A stretch of DNA of 45,585 nucleotides from CAZCAQ01 sp964496905. GTDB lineage: Bacteria; Patescibacteriota; WWE3; UBA101185; UBA10185. Positions 7,398 to 15,772 of this stretch are shown here, one piece after another (positions within the stretch are counted from its first letter, which is position 1; the number at the start of each line of letters is the position of its first letter). Location: NCBI GenBank assembly GCA_964496905.1, contig CAZCAQ010000009.1, positions 1-45,585 of the forward strand. Direction: 5' to 3'. The notes under the pieces were generated by a model. It worked only from the letters and a program-made list of their open reading frames with translations, was not told the origin of the DNA and did no database searches. The position numbers were made by a program, and so were the translations under genes.

Positions 7398-8714
7398 TTA
7401 TTTGAGCAATTGCTGTAATAATGATTTAACATCTGCGGCATTGGCCTTTCCTTGTGACTTAGCCATAACTTGCCCAACTAAAAACATTAATGCATTATCT
7501 TTACCATTTTTATAATTTGTAACAGCGGATTCGTTTTGTAGTATTACTTCTTTGGCTAAATTACTCAGCTCATCACTGTCTATAACAACTGGTTTGTTAG
7601 TAAGTACAGCCAAAAGTTCATCAATAGACATTTCTTTGCTTTCTTGCTTATTAATTAATGTGTTAGCTGCTTTGGCACCGTCAGCTCCTTTAGCAATTAA
7701 TGTTAAAAATTTTTCGTAAAGAATTTTATTATCGTACTTGGAAAGTTCAAATGCCACATTAGTGCTTAGTCCATACTCGTTTTCAAGTGTTTGTTGAATT
7801 TCATACGGAAGCTTAGGCAAAAAACTACGCAATTCTTCAAAATAGTCTTCGTCAAAAAACATTGGAGGAATATCGGGCTCAGGAAAATATCTATAGTCTT
7901 TAGCATCTTCTTTACTGCGTTGAGGGACCGTTTTCCCTGTAGACTCATTAAAACCTCGATTTTCCTGTGCAACAGGGGCACCGCTCGCCAAAAGCTCCGA
8001 TTGCCGAGTCATTTCGGATTTAACCGCTTTTTCCATAAATTTAAACGAGTTTATGTTTTTAACCTCAACTTTGTAGTCAGGCAATTTTCCTTGTTCCTCC
8101 ATAACAGCAGTTCGCATTGAAATATTCGCTTCTAGCCTTAACTGGCCTTTTTCCATGTCTGCATTAGAAACATCTAAGGTGCGGACTATCTCGTAAATTC
8201 GCTTAGAAAACTCAACAGCGTGTTCGGGACTTTTGAAATCGGGCTGAGTGACAATTTCAATTAAAGGCATTCCAGACTTATTATAGTCAATTAATGTTTT
8301 ACCTTCTTCATGAAAAGATTTAGCTGTATCTTCTTCCAAATGGATTCTCTCAATATTTATAACAGTACCATCACTAAGAGTAAGTTTGCCGTTTTCGCAT
8401 AAAGGTTCCTTGTATTGACTTATTTGATAGCCTTTTGCCAAATCTGGATAAAAGTAATGCTTTCGATCAAATTTTGAACTGTTATTTAACTTGCATTTTA
8501 ACGCTAGACCAAGCAACTGAGTCTTTTTTACTGCCTCTAAGTTGGGAACAGGCAAAGCACCCGGCAATCCTAAACAGCTTGGACAAGTATGCGAATTTGG
8601 TTCGGCATCATAAATATCTGAAGAACAAGAACAAAACATCTTATTGGCAGTTTTTACATGCATGTGAATTTCAAGTCCCAAAACTAGTTTGTACCCATTT
8701 GTATTTAAAGTCAT
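7398..8714 (-). CDS. gatB: Asp/Glu-tRNA amidotransferase subunit B
   Basis: 438 residues. The N-terminus LVLGLEIHMHVKTANKMFCSC, the zinc cysteines (CSCSSD and CPSCLGLPGALPV) and the KHYFYPDLAKGYQISQY segment are those of GatB, the kinase/transamidation subunit. A YqeY-type helical tail (about 320-438) contacts tRNA. GatCAB converts Glu-tRNA(Gln) and/or Asp-tRNA(Asn) to the cognate amides. Its ATG overlaps the stop of the upstream 127-residue gene (ATGA), so the two are translationally coupled. It is the last gene of gatC-gatA-orf127-gatB. Confidence 0.96.
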   Translation of the reverse strand: MTLNTNGYKLVLGLEIHMHVKTANKMFCSCSSDIYDAEPNSHTCPSCLGLPGALPVPNLEAVKKTQLLGLALKCKLNNSSKFDRKHYFYPDLAKGYQISQYKEPLCENGKLTLSDGTVINIERIHLEEDTAKSFHEEGKTLIDYNKSGMPLIEIVTQPDFKSPEHAVEFSKRIYEIVRTLDVSNADMEKGQLRLEANISMRTAVMEEQGKLPDYKVEVKNINSFKFMEKAVKSEMTRQSELLASGAPVAQENRGFNESTGKTVPQRSKEDAKDYRYFPEPDIPPMFFDEDYFEELRSFLPKLPYEIQQTLENEYGLSTNVAFELSKYDNKILYEKFLTLIAKGADGAKAANTLINKQESKEMSIDELLAVLTNKPVVIDSDELSNLAKEVILQNESAVTNYKNGKDNALMFLVGQVMAKSQGKANAADVKSLLQQLLK

Positions 8715-9094
8715 ACTTTTATACTTAAACTGTTCAAGCCTCCACGTAAATCTTCTACTGCATCTTTTAGCGCAAAGTGAGGAGGCTCAAAGCCTGCCTC
8801 GTGCACAACGCTATTTCTAAGTTTGTGCGCTTTCCAAATTTTATTGTAAGTAGTGTCTGTAAATCTGTCCTTTGCATTTTTTAAGCGTTCGCCCATAGTG
8901 TCACCTTCACAAATATCTCTTAATGCTGTATCTAAACTGCGATCGGCAGAAATTAATGCCTGCCTAAGTTGGCTTGGACTTCCCTGCTTTAACAATTCAG
9001 CAATCTTTTCCCACTCTCTTTGAATTTTTTCTTCAGTAGCAGGCGCTACATAGCGGTTTTTTGTAGAAACTAAGTTTTTTAAAAAGCCAAACAT
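8711..9094 (-). CDS. HEPN-like small helical protein in the gat operon
   Basis: 127 residues, predicted all-helical. The segment KAHKLRNSVVHEAGFE carries R-x4-H (Arg93, His98), the signature of HEPN domains, which act as RNases or RNA-binding partners in many systems. The helices around it (QALISADRSLDTALRD and ALKDAVEDLRGGL) fit the HEPN fold. No nucleotidyltransferase partner is adjacent, so a MNT-HEPN toxin pair is not supported. It begins 1 nt after the gatA stop and overlaps gatB by ATGA, so it is expressed stoichiometrically with the tRNA amidotransferase. A link to tRNA handling is an inference from position; the family call itself rests on one motif. Confidence 0.5.
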   Translation of the reverse strand: MFGFLKNLVSTKNRYVAPATEEKIQREWEKIAELLKQGSPSQLRQALISADRSLDTALRDICEGDTMGERLKNAKDRFTDTTYNKIWKAHKLRNSVVHEAGFEPPHFALKDAVEDLRGGLNSLSIKV

Positions 9095-9095
9095 A

Positions 9096-10517
9096 TTAAT
9101 CTTTAGGATACTCCTTATGAAAATTTGTAATTTCTTGATATTTTAGCCCAACATTTATTATTTTTGCCTCGTCCATTTGCTTTCCAATTAATTGAAAAGC
9201 AACAGGAAGTCCCTCTACTTGCCCGCAAGGCAAGCTTAATGCACAAAGCCCAGCGATTGCACTTGGTTCAAGTAAAACATCCATCATTTCGCCAAACATT
9301 GGAGAATTATCGGATTCACCTAGTTTTAAAGCTGTTACAGGCATTACAGGGCCAAATATAAGGTCCACTTCTTCAAAAACTTTATTAAAGTCATCAATTA
9401 TTAAAGTCCTAACTTTTTGAGCCTTAGCATAGTATTGATCATAATAACCCACACTTAATGTGTAAGTTCCAAGTAAAATGCGCTTTTTGTTTTCAAAATT
9501 AAATTTATCACGACCTTTGCCATACCTAATACCATCTAGTCTACCTAAATTAGATGAAACTTCTGATCGTTGTAAAATGGTATAAACGGCTATTGAATAC
9601 TTAGGATCCATCAAATCAACTTTTATAATTTCAGCACCTTGTTCTCTAAGCGCCGTTAGGGCGACCTCAACTGCTTTTTTAACGTTAGGATCCATTTCTT
9701 CAATAAAATAAGCATCGGCAACCCCAATTTTTACACCCTCTAATGTTTTTGGCGTATTTAAGTCAAGTGTAACTTCAGTTGGAGAGGTAGTTGCATCAAG
9801 TGGATCTTTTCCTGCAATTATCTTTGTAATGTAGGCACAATCCCAAACACTTTTTCCAATTGGCCCTGGAGAATCTGTTGATGAAGCCATTGCTATAACT
9901 CCATACCTACTAACACGTCCATAAGAAGGTTTTAAACCAGTAACACCGCACCAGGCAGCTGGACCTCTTATACTTCCTGCTGTTTCGCTACCAATTGCAA
10001 AAATGCATGCATTAGCGGCAACTGCTGCGGCAGACCCGCCAGAAGAACCTCCAGCCACCCTTGTAATATCCCATGGGTTTAAAGTGGTACCAAAATCAGA
10101 AGTTTCTGTAGAGGAACCATGTGCAAAGGCATCTAGGTTAGTTTTACCCAAAAGCACTGCTCCAGCACTTTTTAGCTTTTTTGTAACTGTAGATTCATAT
10201 GGTGGAATATAGCCTTTTAAAATATTAGATGATGCAGTAGTCTCTATATTGTAAGTATTAAAATTATCCTTGCATGCATAAGGTACGCCTAGTAGCGGGT
10301 ATTCTTCAAATGCTTCCACGCCACGTCCTTGAATAATTTTGTCGGCTTCTGCGGCCTGTGAAAGTGCCTCCTCTTCTAAAACCAATAAATATGCGTTAAT
10401 TTTTTTATTACTGTTTTTAATTTGATCCAAGCAGGCACGGGTCAGCTCAACGGAGCTAAAAGTTTTGGTTTGTAATCCTTCTAAAGCGTCTTGCAAAGTT
10501 AGTTCATTAAGTTTCAT
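9096..10517 (-). CDS. gatA: Asp/Glu-tRNA amidotransferase subunit A
   Basis: 473 residues from the ATG at 10517 (MKLNELTLQDALEGL), 1 nt after the gatC stop; a longer in-frame form would overlap gatC and lacks homology. This amidase-signature enzyme releases ammonia from glutamine. The catalytic lysine is in YACKDNF (Lys83), and the serines are in GGSSGGS and ETAGSIRGPAA. The last motif is normally DTGGSIRQPAA, so three positions differ, including Gln to Gly. The ammonia is channelled to GatB. Confidence 0.96.
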   Translation of the reverse strand: MKLNELTLQDALEGLQTKTFSSVELTRACLDQIKNSNKKINAYLLVLEEEALSQAAEADKIIQGRGVEAFEEYPLLGVPYACKDNFNTYNIETTASSNILKGYIPPYESTVTKKLKSAGAVLLGKTNLDAFAHGSSTETSDFGTTLNPWDITRVAGGSSGGSAAAVAANACIFAIGSETAGSIRGPAAWCGVTGLKPSYGRVSRYGVIAMASSTDSPGPIGKSVWDCAYITKIIAGKDPLDATTSPTEVTLDLNTPKTLEGVKIGVADAYFIEEMDPNVKKAVEVALTALREQGAEIIKVDLMDPKYSIAVYTILQRSEVSSNLGRLDGIRYGKGRDKFNFENKKRILLGTYTLSVGYYDQYYAKAQKVRTLIIDDFNKVFEEVDLIFGPVMPVTALKLGESDNSPMFGEMMDVLLEPSAIAGLCALSLPCGQVEGLPVAFQLIGKQMDEAKIINVGLKYQEITNFHKEYPKD

Positions 10518-10518
10518 G

Positions 10519-10812
10519 TTATCTATCAAAAACGGCTTTTGTGCCAAATTTGTCCTTTATTCGATTTGTAGCGTTTTTTAAGGCTTCTTCCTTTTTTAGT
10601 GTTGTTCGAGAGTTTGGAGATTGAAAAACGTTTTTTAGCCCTGTAACCTGAAAAGTAGGTTCTACATTGTTTGTATCTAGTTCATTTAAAACGTCTATAT
10701 ATTCTATTGTTTTAGTAAAAGCGTCCGCTAGAGATTCCTCTTCTTTAGCCGAAACGGGAACATTACTTAGCTTTGCAATATGTTTAATATCTTCTTTAGT
10801 TATTTTTGTCAC
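10519..10812 (-). CDS. gatC: Asp/Glu-tRNA amidotransferase subunit C
   Basis: 97 residues from GTG. The pattern ITKEDIKHIAKLSNVPVSAKE, then FTKTIEYIDVLNELDTNNVEPT, is typical of GatC, the small linker that wraps GatA and GatB. It is the first gene of the gat operon. TAACAT lies exactly 6 nt before the GTG, and a weak TTTAAA sits 17 bp further upstream, so the operon mRNA is probably leaderless. Confidence 0.93.
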   Translation of the reverse strand: MTKITKEDIKHIAKLSNVPVSAKEEESLADAFTKTIEYIDVLNELDTNNVEPTFQVTGLKNVFQSPNSRTTLKKEEALKNATNRIKDKFGTKAVFDR

Positions 10813-10876
10813 AACCGTATGTTATCCGATTTTAGGCTATTTTTAAATGTTTTCTCAATTTTTTAATATTTGTTAA

Positions 10877-10906
10877 AAAAGTCCCGGTTTTTAGTCCGGG
10901 ACTTTT
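10877..10906 (-). terminator. Rho-independent terminator after the repeat surface protein gene
   Basis: An 11-bp perfect stem (AAAAGTCCCGG / CCGGGACTTTT) with an 8-nt loop. On the minus strand it is followed by a run of six T, just downstream of the stop at 10928. It separates this gene from the gat operon. Confidence 0.9.
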
Positions 10907-10927
10907 GAGTAGCTATATTGATTAACC

Positions 10928-12325
10928 TTAGTCGTCTTCCTTAGGGCAAACAAACTCAAGTGAGTTTGAAAAATCCGAAAAGTTTGCTTCACCTGTACAA
11001 CTATCATCGCAAAAGCTATAGGAATAACGAGCAAAGTACTCATTATCTTCGCTTATATCAACTTCTACAAAAAGAGGTTCATCCTTTTTTGGCCCATTTT
11101 GAACTGCGTCAAAAACATCATTTGTACCATACTCCGAACCAACTTGTAACCAGTAGCGCGTAGCCTTACTTACGTTTTCGTATCTAATTTTGGCCTTGTA
11201 TGTGCCTTCTTTTACTTCGGTGCACGATTCAAGTGTTGGACGTTCCTCAGGCTTTTCTAAATACGTTCCCGTATCTATAACTAACTCTATGTTAGTTGCC
11301 GGAGCTGTAAATTCAACAGACTTAGAATAAACAGGTGTGCCATTTGAAGCTACTGCCATAGCATTTACTTTATAAAGCTTGCCCTCAACTGCCTGATCGT
11401 ATGACCACCAAGTATTGGTTTTAGCAGGCAACGTTGCAATTGTTGTAACTTGATCAGTTGCAACTTCTTTTAAGTAAACTTCCATTTGTTGATCTTCTTC
11501 TACAATGCCGTTAATTACTACATAACCGTTTATAGTCACCTTTTTGGCTTCCGGTTGGTTAGCATTAGAGTTCAATGTCAATTTAAGCCCGTCAGCTGGT
11601 GCGGTTGAATTTATCACAGTGCTAGTTCCTATTGAAGTAGTACCCTGCAAAAGCTCAGCATACACTTTGTATTCTCTACCATTTAAGGCATCTGTAATTT
11701 CAAATGGAACAATCTTAGCTGCATCTAAAAGTGTAGATAGTGTTGTAAATACTGCTGATGACTCCTGCTTGTACAAAATTCTAACAGTGCTCCCTGCAGG
11801 AATATAGCCGTTTATATAAACATTTCCGGCCATACTAGTTGGATATTCTTGAGCAACTTCATCAGGAAGGTCATCCCAAGTAACATTTAATGGGATTTTT
11901 ACATTAGTTGCAGGTGCAGTAACTCGAACAATTTCGCTTGTTTTGATTTTTTTACCTTGGCCATAAACGTAGGCCTTTATATCGTAAGTTTGTCCTTCTA
12001 CAGCCTTTGCCGTTTGAAATGCAGAATCATTAACAAGAGGAAGTTCTAAATTTGAATCAGTATATGTTGTGTCACTAGACTTTTTGTATTCAATTCCAAT
12101 GTAACCTTTTTCATCACCTGTTGGCTTTAAACCTGTAAAAACTATATTACCGGACACAATTGCATTAGTTGGGTTTCGAGAATTGTTATCGGATGCACCA
12201 CTTGGGGAATTTTCCATTCCAGTTTTAGAATCATCTCCAAAAATTTCTCTTACGACAAAGATTCCGATAATAGCAAGTAAAATTATTATAATTATTTTTA
12301 AAATTGGATTATTTTTTTCAGTCAT
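10928..12325 (-). CDS. Membrane-anchored protein with three tandem beta-sandwich-like repeats
   Basis: 465 residues. One N-terminal membrane helix (about 8-25) is followed by a Ser/Asn-rich linker. Three repeats of roughly 100 residues follow (about 55-150, 160-255, 265-350). Each has a glycine-rich strand start (GNIVFTG, GNVYINGYIP, GYVVINGIV), a Y-x-V/I-x-A strand, and an ending close to TAPATN. A distinct C-terminal domain (about 360-460) carries five cysteines (ESC, FCDDSC, VC). The layout suggests an Ig/FN3-like extracellular stalk. The function is unknown. TTGACT, a 16-bp spacer and TAATAT end 6 nt before the ATG. A strong terminator follows, so it is a single-gene unit. Confidence 0.7.
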   Translation of the reverse strand: MTEKNNPILKIIIIILLAIIGIFVVREIFGDDSKTGMENSPSGASDNNSRNPTNAIVSGNIVFTGLKPTGDEKGYIGIEYKKSSDTTYTDSNLELPLVNDSAFQTAKAVEGQTYDIKAYVYGQGKKIKTSEIVRVTAPATNVKIPLNVTWDDLPDEVAQEYPTSMAGNVYINGYIPAGSTVRILYKQESSAVFTTLSTLLDAAKIVPFEITDALNGREYKVYAELLQGTTSIGTSTVINSTAPADGLKLTLNSNANQPEAKKVTINGYVVINGIVEEDQQMEVYLKEVATDQVTTIATLPAKTNTWWSYDQAVEGKLYKVNAMAVASNGTPVYSKSVEFTAPATNIELVIDTGTYLEKPEERPTLESCTEVKEGTYKAKIRYENVSKATRYWLQVGSEYGTNDVFDAVQNGPKKDEPLFVEVDISEDNEYFARYSYSFCDDSCTGEANFSDFSNSLEFVCPKEDD

Positions 12326-12331
12326 AATTTC

Positions 12332-12359
12332 ATATTAATCCAACAAAAATACAAGTCAA
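12332..12359 (-). promoter_or_regulatory. Leaderless promoter of the repeat surface protein gene
   Basis: Minus-strand TTGACT (12354-12359), 16-bp spacer, TAATAT (12332-12337), then exactly 6 nt to the ATG at 12325. Confidence 0.65.
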
Positions 12360-12374
12360 TAGTAAAAATGTAAA

Positions 12375-13250
12375 TTACATGTCCCGTAGTCTTTTTATTC
12401 TTTCTTCTGCCGGTGGATGTGTGGAAAACACTTTTGCAATAGATTTAGACTTAAATGGGTTTGCAATATACATATGCGCCGAAGCTGGATTTGCACTTTT
12501 TAATTCTACGGGACTTTGCGAAATTTTTGTTAAAGCATCTGCTAGACCATCGGGATATCTAGTTAAAAGTGCTCCAGATGCATCTGCTAAATACTCTCTA
12601 TTGCGACTTATAGCAAGTTGAATAATTGTAGCTACTATTGGGGCTAATACAATTGTGAGGAGACCTAAAATTAAAAAAAGTCCGTTTGATTCTCTTTTTG
12701 AGCCACCAAACATAAATAAATGAGATACCCAATTAATTAAAATTGTAATTGAACCAGCAAGCACTCCAACAACAGTCATTAAGCGAATATCGTAATTTCC
12801 AATATGAGAAAGCTCGTGTGCTATTACGCCTTCTAGCTCTAGTTTTTCAAGGTTTTGAATAATGCCTGTTGTAAAACAAAGTGCGCTGTTTTTTGGGTCT
12901 CTGCCTGTTGCAAAAGCGTTTAGCGCAGGGGAATCGATTATATAAATTCGGGGCTTTGGTAAACCAGCGCCAATACATAAATTTTCCACAAGCTTGTGTA
13001 CGTAGCTTCCTTCCTCTTCTAATAAAGGCCTTGCACCGTTAACGGCTAAAGCAATTTTGTCAGAATTGTAATAACCAATTAAGCTTGTACCGATTGAAAA
13101 AACAAGCGCAAAAATTAGAAAAACGGGACTGTCTCCTAGGAATGCGCGCGCTAAGATTAAAGAAACTAAAGAAACAAACGAAATGAAGAAAAACATAAAA
13201 AAAACGGTAGTTCGCTTGTTTGATGCAATGTTTGAATAAATGGTGCTCAT
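12375..13250 (-). CDS. htpX: HtpX-like membrane zinc metalloprotease (M48)
   Basis: 291 residues. Two N-terminal membrane helices (about 15-35 and 43-60) come before the zinc motif HELSH (145-149), with the third ligand Glu in NREYLADASG. Two more hydrophobic segments lie between them (about 160-215). M48 proteases of this type degrade misfolded membrane proteins with their active site in the cytoplasm. The C-terminus FSTHPPAEERIKRLRDM is diagnostic. It lies 32 nt behind lemA in the same orientation, a pairing seen in many bacteria, and has no Shine-Dalgarno of its own. Confidence 0.94.
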   Translation of the reverse strand: MSTIYSNIASNKRTTVFFMFFFISFVSLVSLILARAFLGDSPVFLIFALVFSIGTSLIGYYNSDKIALAVNGARPLLEEEGSYVHKLVENLCIGAGLPKPRIYIIDSPALNAFATGRDPKNSALCFTTGIIQNLEKLELEGVIAHELSHIGNYDIRLMTVVGVLAGSITILINWVSHLFMFGGSKRESNGLFLILGLLTIVLAPIVATIIQLAISRNREYLADASGALLTRYPDGLADALTKISQSPVELKSANPASAHMYIANPFKSKSIAKVFSTHPPAEERIKRLRDM

Positions 13251-13282
13251 ATGTTGCGTAAGTTTTTAGTGAGCAAAAGCTA

Positions 13283-13834
13283 TTAAAAAGCTACTTTTAC
13301 GTTTTGTCGCTCGCCTTCGGTTGCTTCAAAAAAATCTTCTTGTTTAAACCCAAAGATAGAGGCAATTATGCTGCTTGGAAAAGTAACTGTCTTTGTATTA
13401 AAATCGCGCACTGTGGCATTGTAAAACTGGCGAGAGTAAGCAATTTTGCTTTCAGTATCACTTAGTTCAGTTTGAAGGTTTAAAAAGTTTTGTGACGCCT
13501 TTAAGTCTGGATAAGCTTCAGCAACTGCAAAAACACTTTTTAAGGCTTGAGTAAGCATATTATCTGCTTCAGCTGCTTGCTGGGTTGTAGTTGCAGATAA
13601 AACTGCCGATCGTGCTTTTGTCACATTTTCAAAAACTTCTTTTTCATGAGAAGCATAACCTTTTACAGTTTCTACAAGATTTGGGATTAAATCAGCACGT
13701 CTTTTAAGTTGAACGTCTATTTGGCTCCATGCTTCTTTAATTCTAACGCGCATGGTTGCAAGAGAGTTGTAAACCATTACTACATAACCAAGTAAAACTC
13801 CAAGGACTAATAAGATTATAAGTGTTGTTGACAT
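13283..13834 (-). CDS. lemA: LemA family protein
   Basis: 183 residues from the ATG at 13834. A single N-terminal membrane helix precedes the helical LemA body. The conserved block is YNSLATMRVRIKEAWSQIDV followed by LKRRADLIPNLVETVKGYASHE. The longer in-frame start at 13867 overlaps polX and lies upstream of the gene's own -10 box (TATAAT, 13841-13846). That box ends exactly 6 nt before this ATG, so the shorter form is preferred. The LemA fold presents a helical bundle outside the membrane. Its role is unclear, but it is regularly paired with HtpX. Confidence 0.93.
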   Translation of the reverse strand: MSTTLIILLVLGVLLGYVVMVYNSLATMRVRIKEAWSQIDVQLKRRADLIPNLVETVKGYASHEKEVFENVTKARSAVLSATTTQQAAEADNMLTQALKSVFAVAEAYPDLKASQNFLNLQTELSDTESKIAYSRQFYNATVRDFNTKTVTFPSSIIASIFGFKQEDFFEATEGERQNVKVAF

Positions 13835-13841
13835 ACGTTGA

Positions 13842-15593
13842 TTATAACAAACTTTTTGTAAAATCAACTAGTGATTTGGTATTTATAATATTTTCGGCAG
13901 TACACCAGCCTCTGCGAGCTACATCAATGCCATAATGCATGTTATCCAGTTCTTTTACTGAGTGCGCATCAGTGTTAATTATTAGAGGGATTTTTTGACG
14001 AGCTGCTTTGTAAACCAAATCATCGGCTAAATCGAGCCGTGAGGGGTGCGCGTTAATTTCAAATATTTTGCCTTCGTTTTTTACCTCTTCAAATACTTTT
14101 TCCCAATCTAGGTCCATAGGTGGCCTTTTGTTAATGAGTCGACCAGATGGGTGTCCTAAAACTTTTATGTACGGATTACGAATTGCGCTTAAAAGTCGAT
14201 CGGTTATTTCTTTACGAGGCATGTCAAAACTTGAATGTATTGAAGCAATGGCAAAATCAAGCTTTTGAAGTAAATTATCGGGTAGTGCCATTTCGCCAGT
14301 TTTTAAAACATCAACTTCGTACCCAAAAAGTACCCGTATAGCATCTTGTGAGGAATTTATTTGCTCGATTTTACGCTTTTTGTTCTCTATAACAGCCAAA
14401 ACATCAAAACTACCGTTCATTCGTACACTTGGATTGTGATCGGTAATAGCTATATATGCGTATCCTAGGCTTACAGCTTTTTCCACCATTTCCTCAAGCG
14501 AGGCAGTTCCGTCTGAATCTGTAGTATGCATGTGAGTATCGCCTTTAATATCTTTTAGTTCCACTAGATCTGGCAGCGTGTTTTTTGCTGCCAAAGCAAC
14601 TTCGTTACGACCTTGTCGTAATTCTGGTGGGACAAAAGTAAGATCTAAAAAGCTATAAAATTCCTTTTCTGTAGAAAACTTGTGAGCAACCTCGCCTTTT
14701 TTAATCGCATACTCCGACAAAGAAAAGCCTTTTTCTAACGCAAAGTTACGCAAAGAAATGTTGTGCGCCTTGGAACCCGTAAAATATTGCACCATAGCTC
14801 CATAAGAATCAGGTTCTATAACCCTAATGTCGACTTGAACATCGTTACGCAACACCACAGCAGCCCTAGAAGTACCTTTGGCTGTAATGTCTGCAACCTC
14901 TGGAAAAAGTACAAAGTGCTCAATAACTTCCGCCGGAGAGTTAGTAGCAATGACTATATCAAGGTCACCAACCGTTGATTCGCGCCGGCGCAGTGAACCT
15001 AACGCCTCAGCTTGCAAAACGGCTTCATTTTGCTTTAAATAGTCAATTATGCGCTCGCTTATACTTTCAGCAGTTGAGATCATCATCCGTTCCTTACTGT
15101 TTTTATGTTTCTTTTGCTGTTCTAGAGTTGAAAGAATTACTTGTTCGGATTTTTCACCAAAACCATCTAGAACCTGAATTTTGCCTTGTTCCGCTGCCTT
15201 TTTTAGCTCACTCAAAGCTGTTTCTCTGTTATCAAGTCCAAATTCCGTTGCAAGTCTAAAGGCTTTTTTTGCACCTATGCCTCGCAAACCTAGTAATGCG
15301 AACATTCCTTCTGGAAGGTCTTTTTTTACGCTCTCAAAGTCTTTTGCACGTCCAGTTGTAAAAAGTTCGTTAAAATGCGCTGTCAGCGTATCTCCCATTC
15401 CTTGTACTTCGTTTAGCCTTTTTTGCTTCCAAAGGTCGTAAACACTTATCGTTAAATCCTCTATTGATGAGATTACGTTTTGATAAGCCCTAATACGAAA
15501 AAAACTCACATTTTTAACTTCCATTGCTGCTGTGACTTCTTTAAGTAGTATTAAAATTTCGTCGTTTGAAAATATAAAGTCCTTTTGTGGCAC
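13842..15593 (-). CDS. polX: DNA polymerase X family with PHP exonuclease domain
   Basis: 583 residues from GTG. Helix-hairpin-helix segments (GLRGIGAKKAFRLA, VLDGFGEKSEQ) bind DNA. The nucleotidyltransferase domain has GSLRRRESTVGDLDIVI, whose Asp-Leu-Asp binds the metals. A PHP domain follows (THMHTTDSDG, ITDHNPS, INTDAHS), giving 3'-5' exonuclease or phosphoesterase activity. The protein is expected to act in gap filling during base excision repair. TATAAT (15600-15605) lies exactly 6 nt before the GTG start, divergent from the tRNA-Asp promoter. Confidence 0.95.
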   Translation of the reverse strand: MPQKDFIFSNDEILILLKEVTAAMEVKNVSFFRIRAYQNVISSIEDLTISVYDLWKQKRLNEVQGMGDTLTAHFNELFTTGRAKDFESVKKDLPEGMFALLGLRGIGAKKAFRLATEFGLDNRETALSELKKAAEQGKIQVLDGFGEKSEQVILSTLEQQKKHKNSKERMMISTAESISERIIDYLKQNEAVLQAEALGSLRRRESTVGDLDIVIATNSPAEVIEHFVLFPEVADITAKGTSRAAVVLRNDVQVDIRVIEPDSYGAMVQYFTGSKAHNISLRNFALEKGFSLSEYAIKKGEVAHKFSTEKEFYSFLDLTFVPPELRQGRNEVALAAKNTLPDLVELKDIKGDTHMHTTDSDGTASLEEMVEKAVSLGYAYIAITDHNPSVRMNGSFDVLAVIENKKRKIEQINSSQDAIRVLFGYEVDVLKTGEMALPDNLLQKLDFAIASIHSSFDMPRKEITDRLLSAIRNPYIKVLGHPSGRLINKRPPMDLDWEKVFEEVKNEGKIFEINAHPSRLDLADDLVYKAARQKIPLIINTDAHSVKELDNMHYGIDVARRGWCTAENIINTKSLVDFTKSLL

Positions 15594-15599
15594 AGTATT

Positions 15600-15605
15600 A
15601 TTATA
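15600..15605 (-). promoter_or_regulatory. polX -10 box (leaderless)
   Basis: Perfect TATAAT on the minus strand, 6 nt before the GTG of polX. The -35 region is weak. It lies back to back with the tRNA-Asp promoter at 15622-15650. Confidence 0.6.
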
Positions 15606-15621
15606 CCTAAATTACTGTTCA

Positions 15622-15650
15622 TTGACACTAAAATAAGCGTTTGTTACGAT
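15622..15650 (+). promoter_or_regulatory. tRNA-Asp promoter
   Basis: Perfect -35 TTGACA (15622-15627), 17-bp spacer, -10 TACGAT (15645-15650). The predicted start is about 7 nt before the mature tRNA. The downstream LysM gene lacks a clear promoter and may be read from here. Confidence 0.8.
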
Positions 15651-15663
15651 AACGAGTGTTATT

Positions 15664-15741
15664 GGGGCCGTAGCTCAGCTTGGTTAGAGCGCTTCCCTGT
15701 CACGGAAGAGGTCGCGGGTTCGAGCCCCGTCGGTCCCGCCA
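15664..15741 (+). tRNA. tRNA-Asp (GTC)
   Basis: 78 nt. Acceptor GGGGCCG/CGGTCCC with one G-T pair, discriminator G, encoded CCA. The anticodon stem CTTCC/GGAAG holds the loop CTGTCAC, anticodon GTC. The T arm is standard. Confidence 0.97.
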
Positions 15742-15772
15742 ATATTATTTACTTAAAACTGCTTTCTAATGT

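Noticed and set aside
8711..9094. Toxin-antitoxin (MNT-HEPN) module in the gat operon
   Set aside because: Only the HEPN-like protein is present; no nucleotidyltransferase partner, and its neighbours are housekeeping genes.
13835..13867. Longer start of lemA overlapping polX
   Set aside because: The added 11 residues lie over the gene's own TATAAT box and lack LemA similarity; the ATG at 13834 fits the 6-nt rule.
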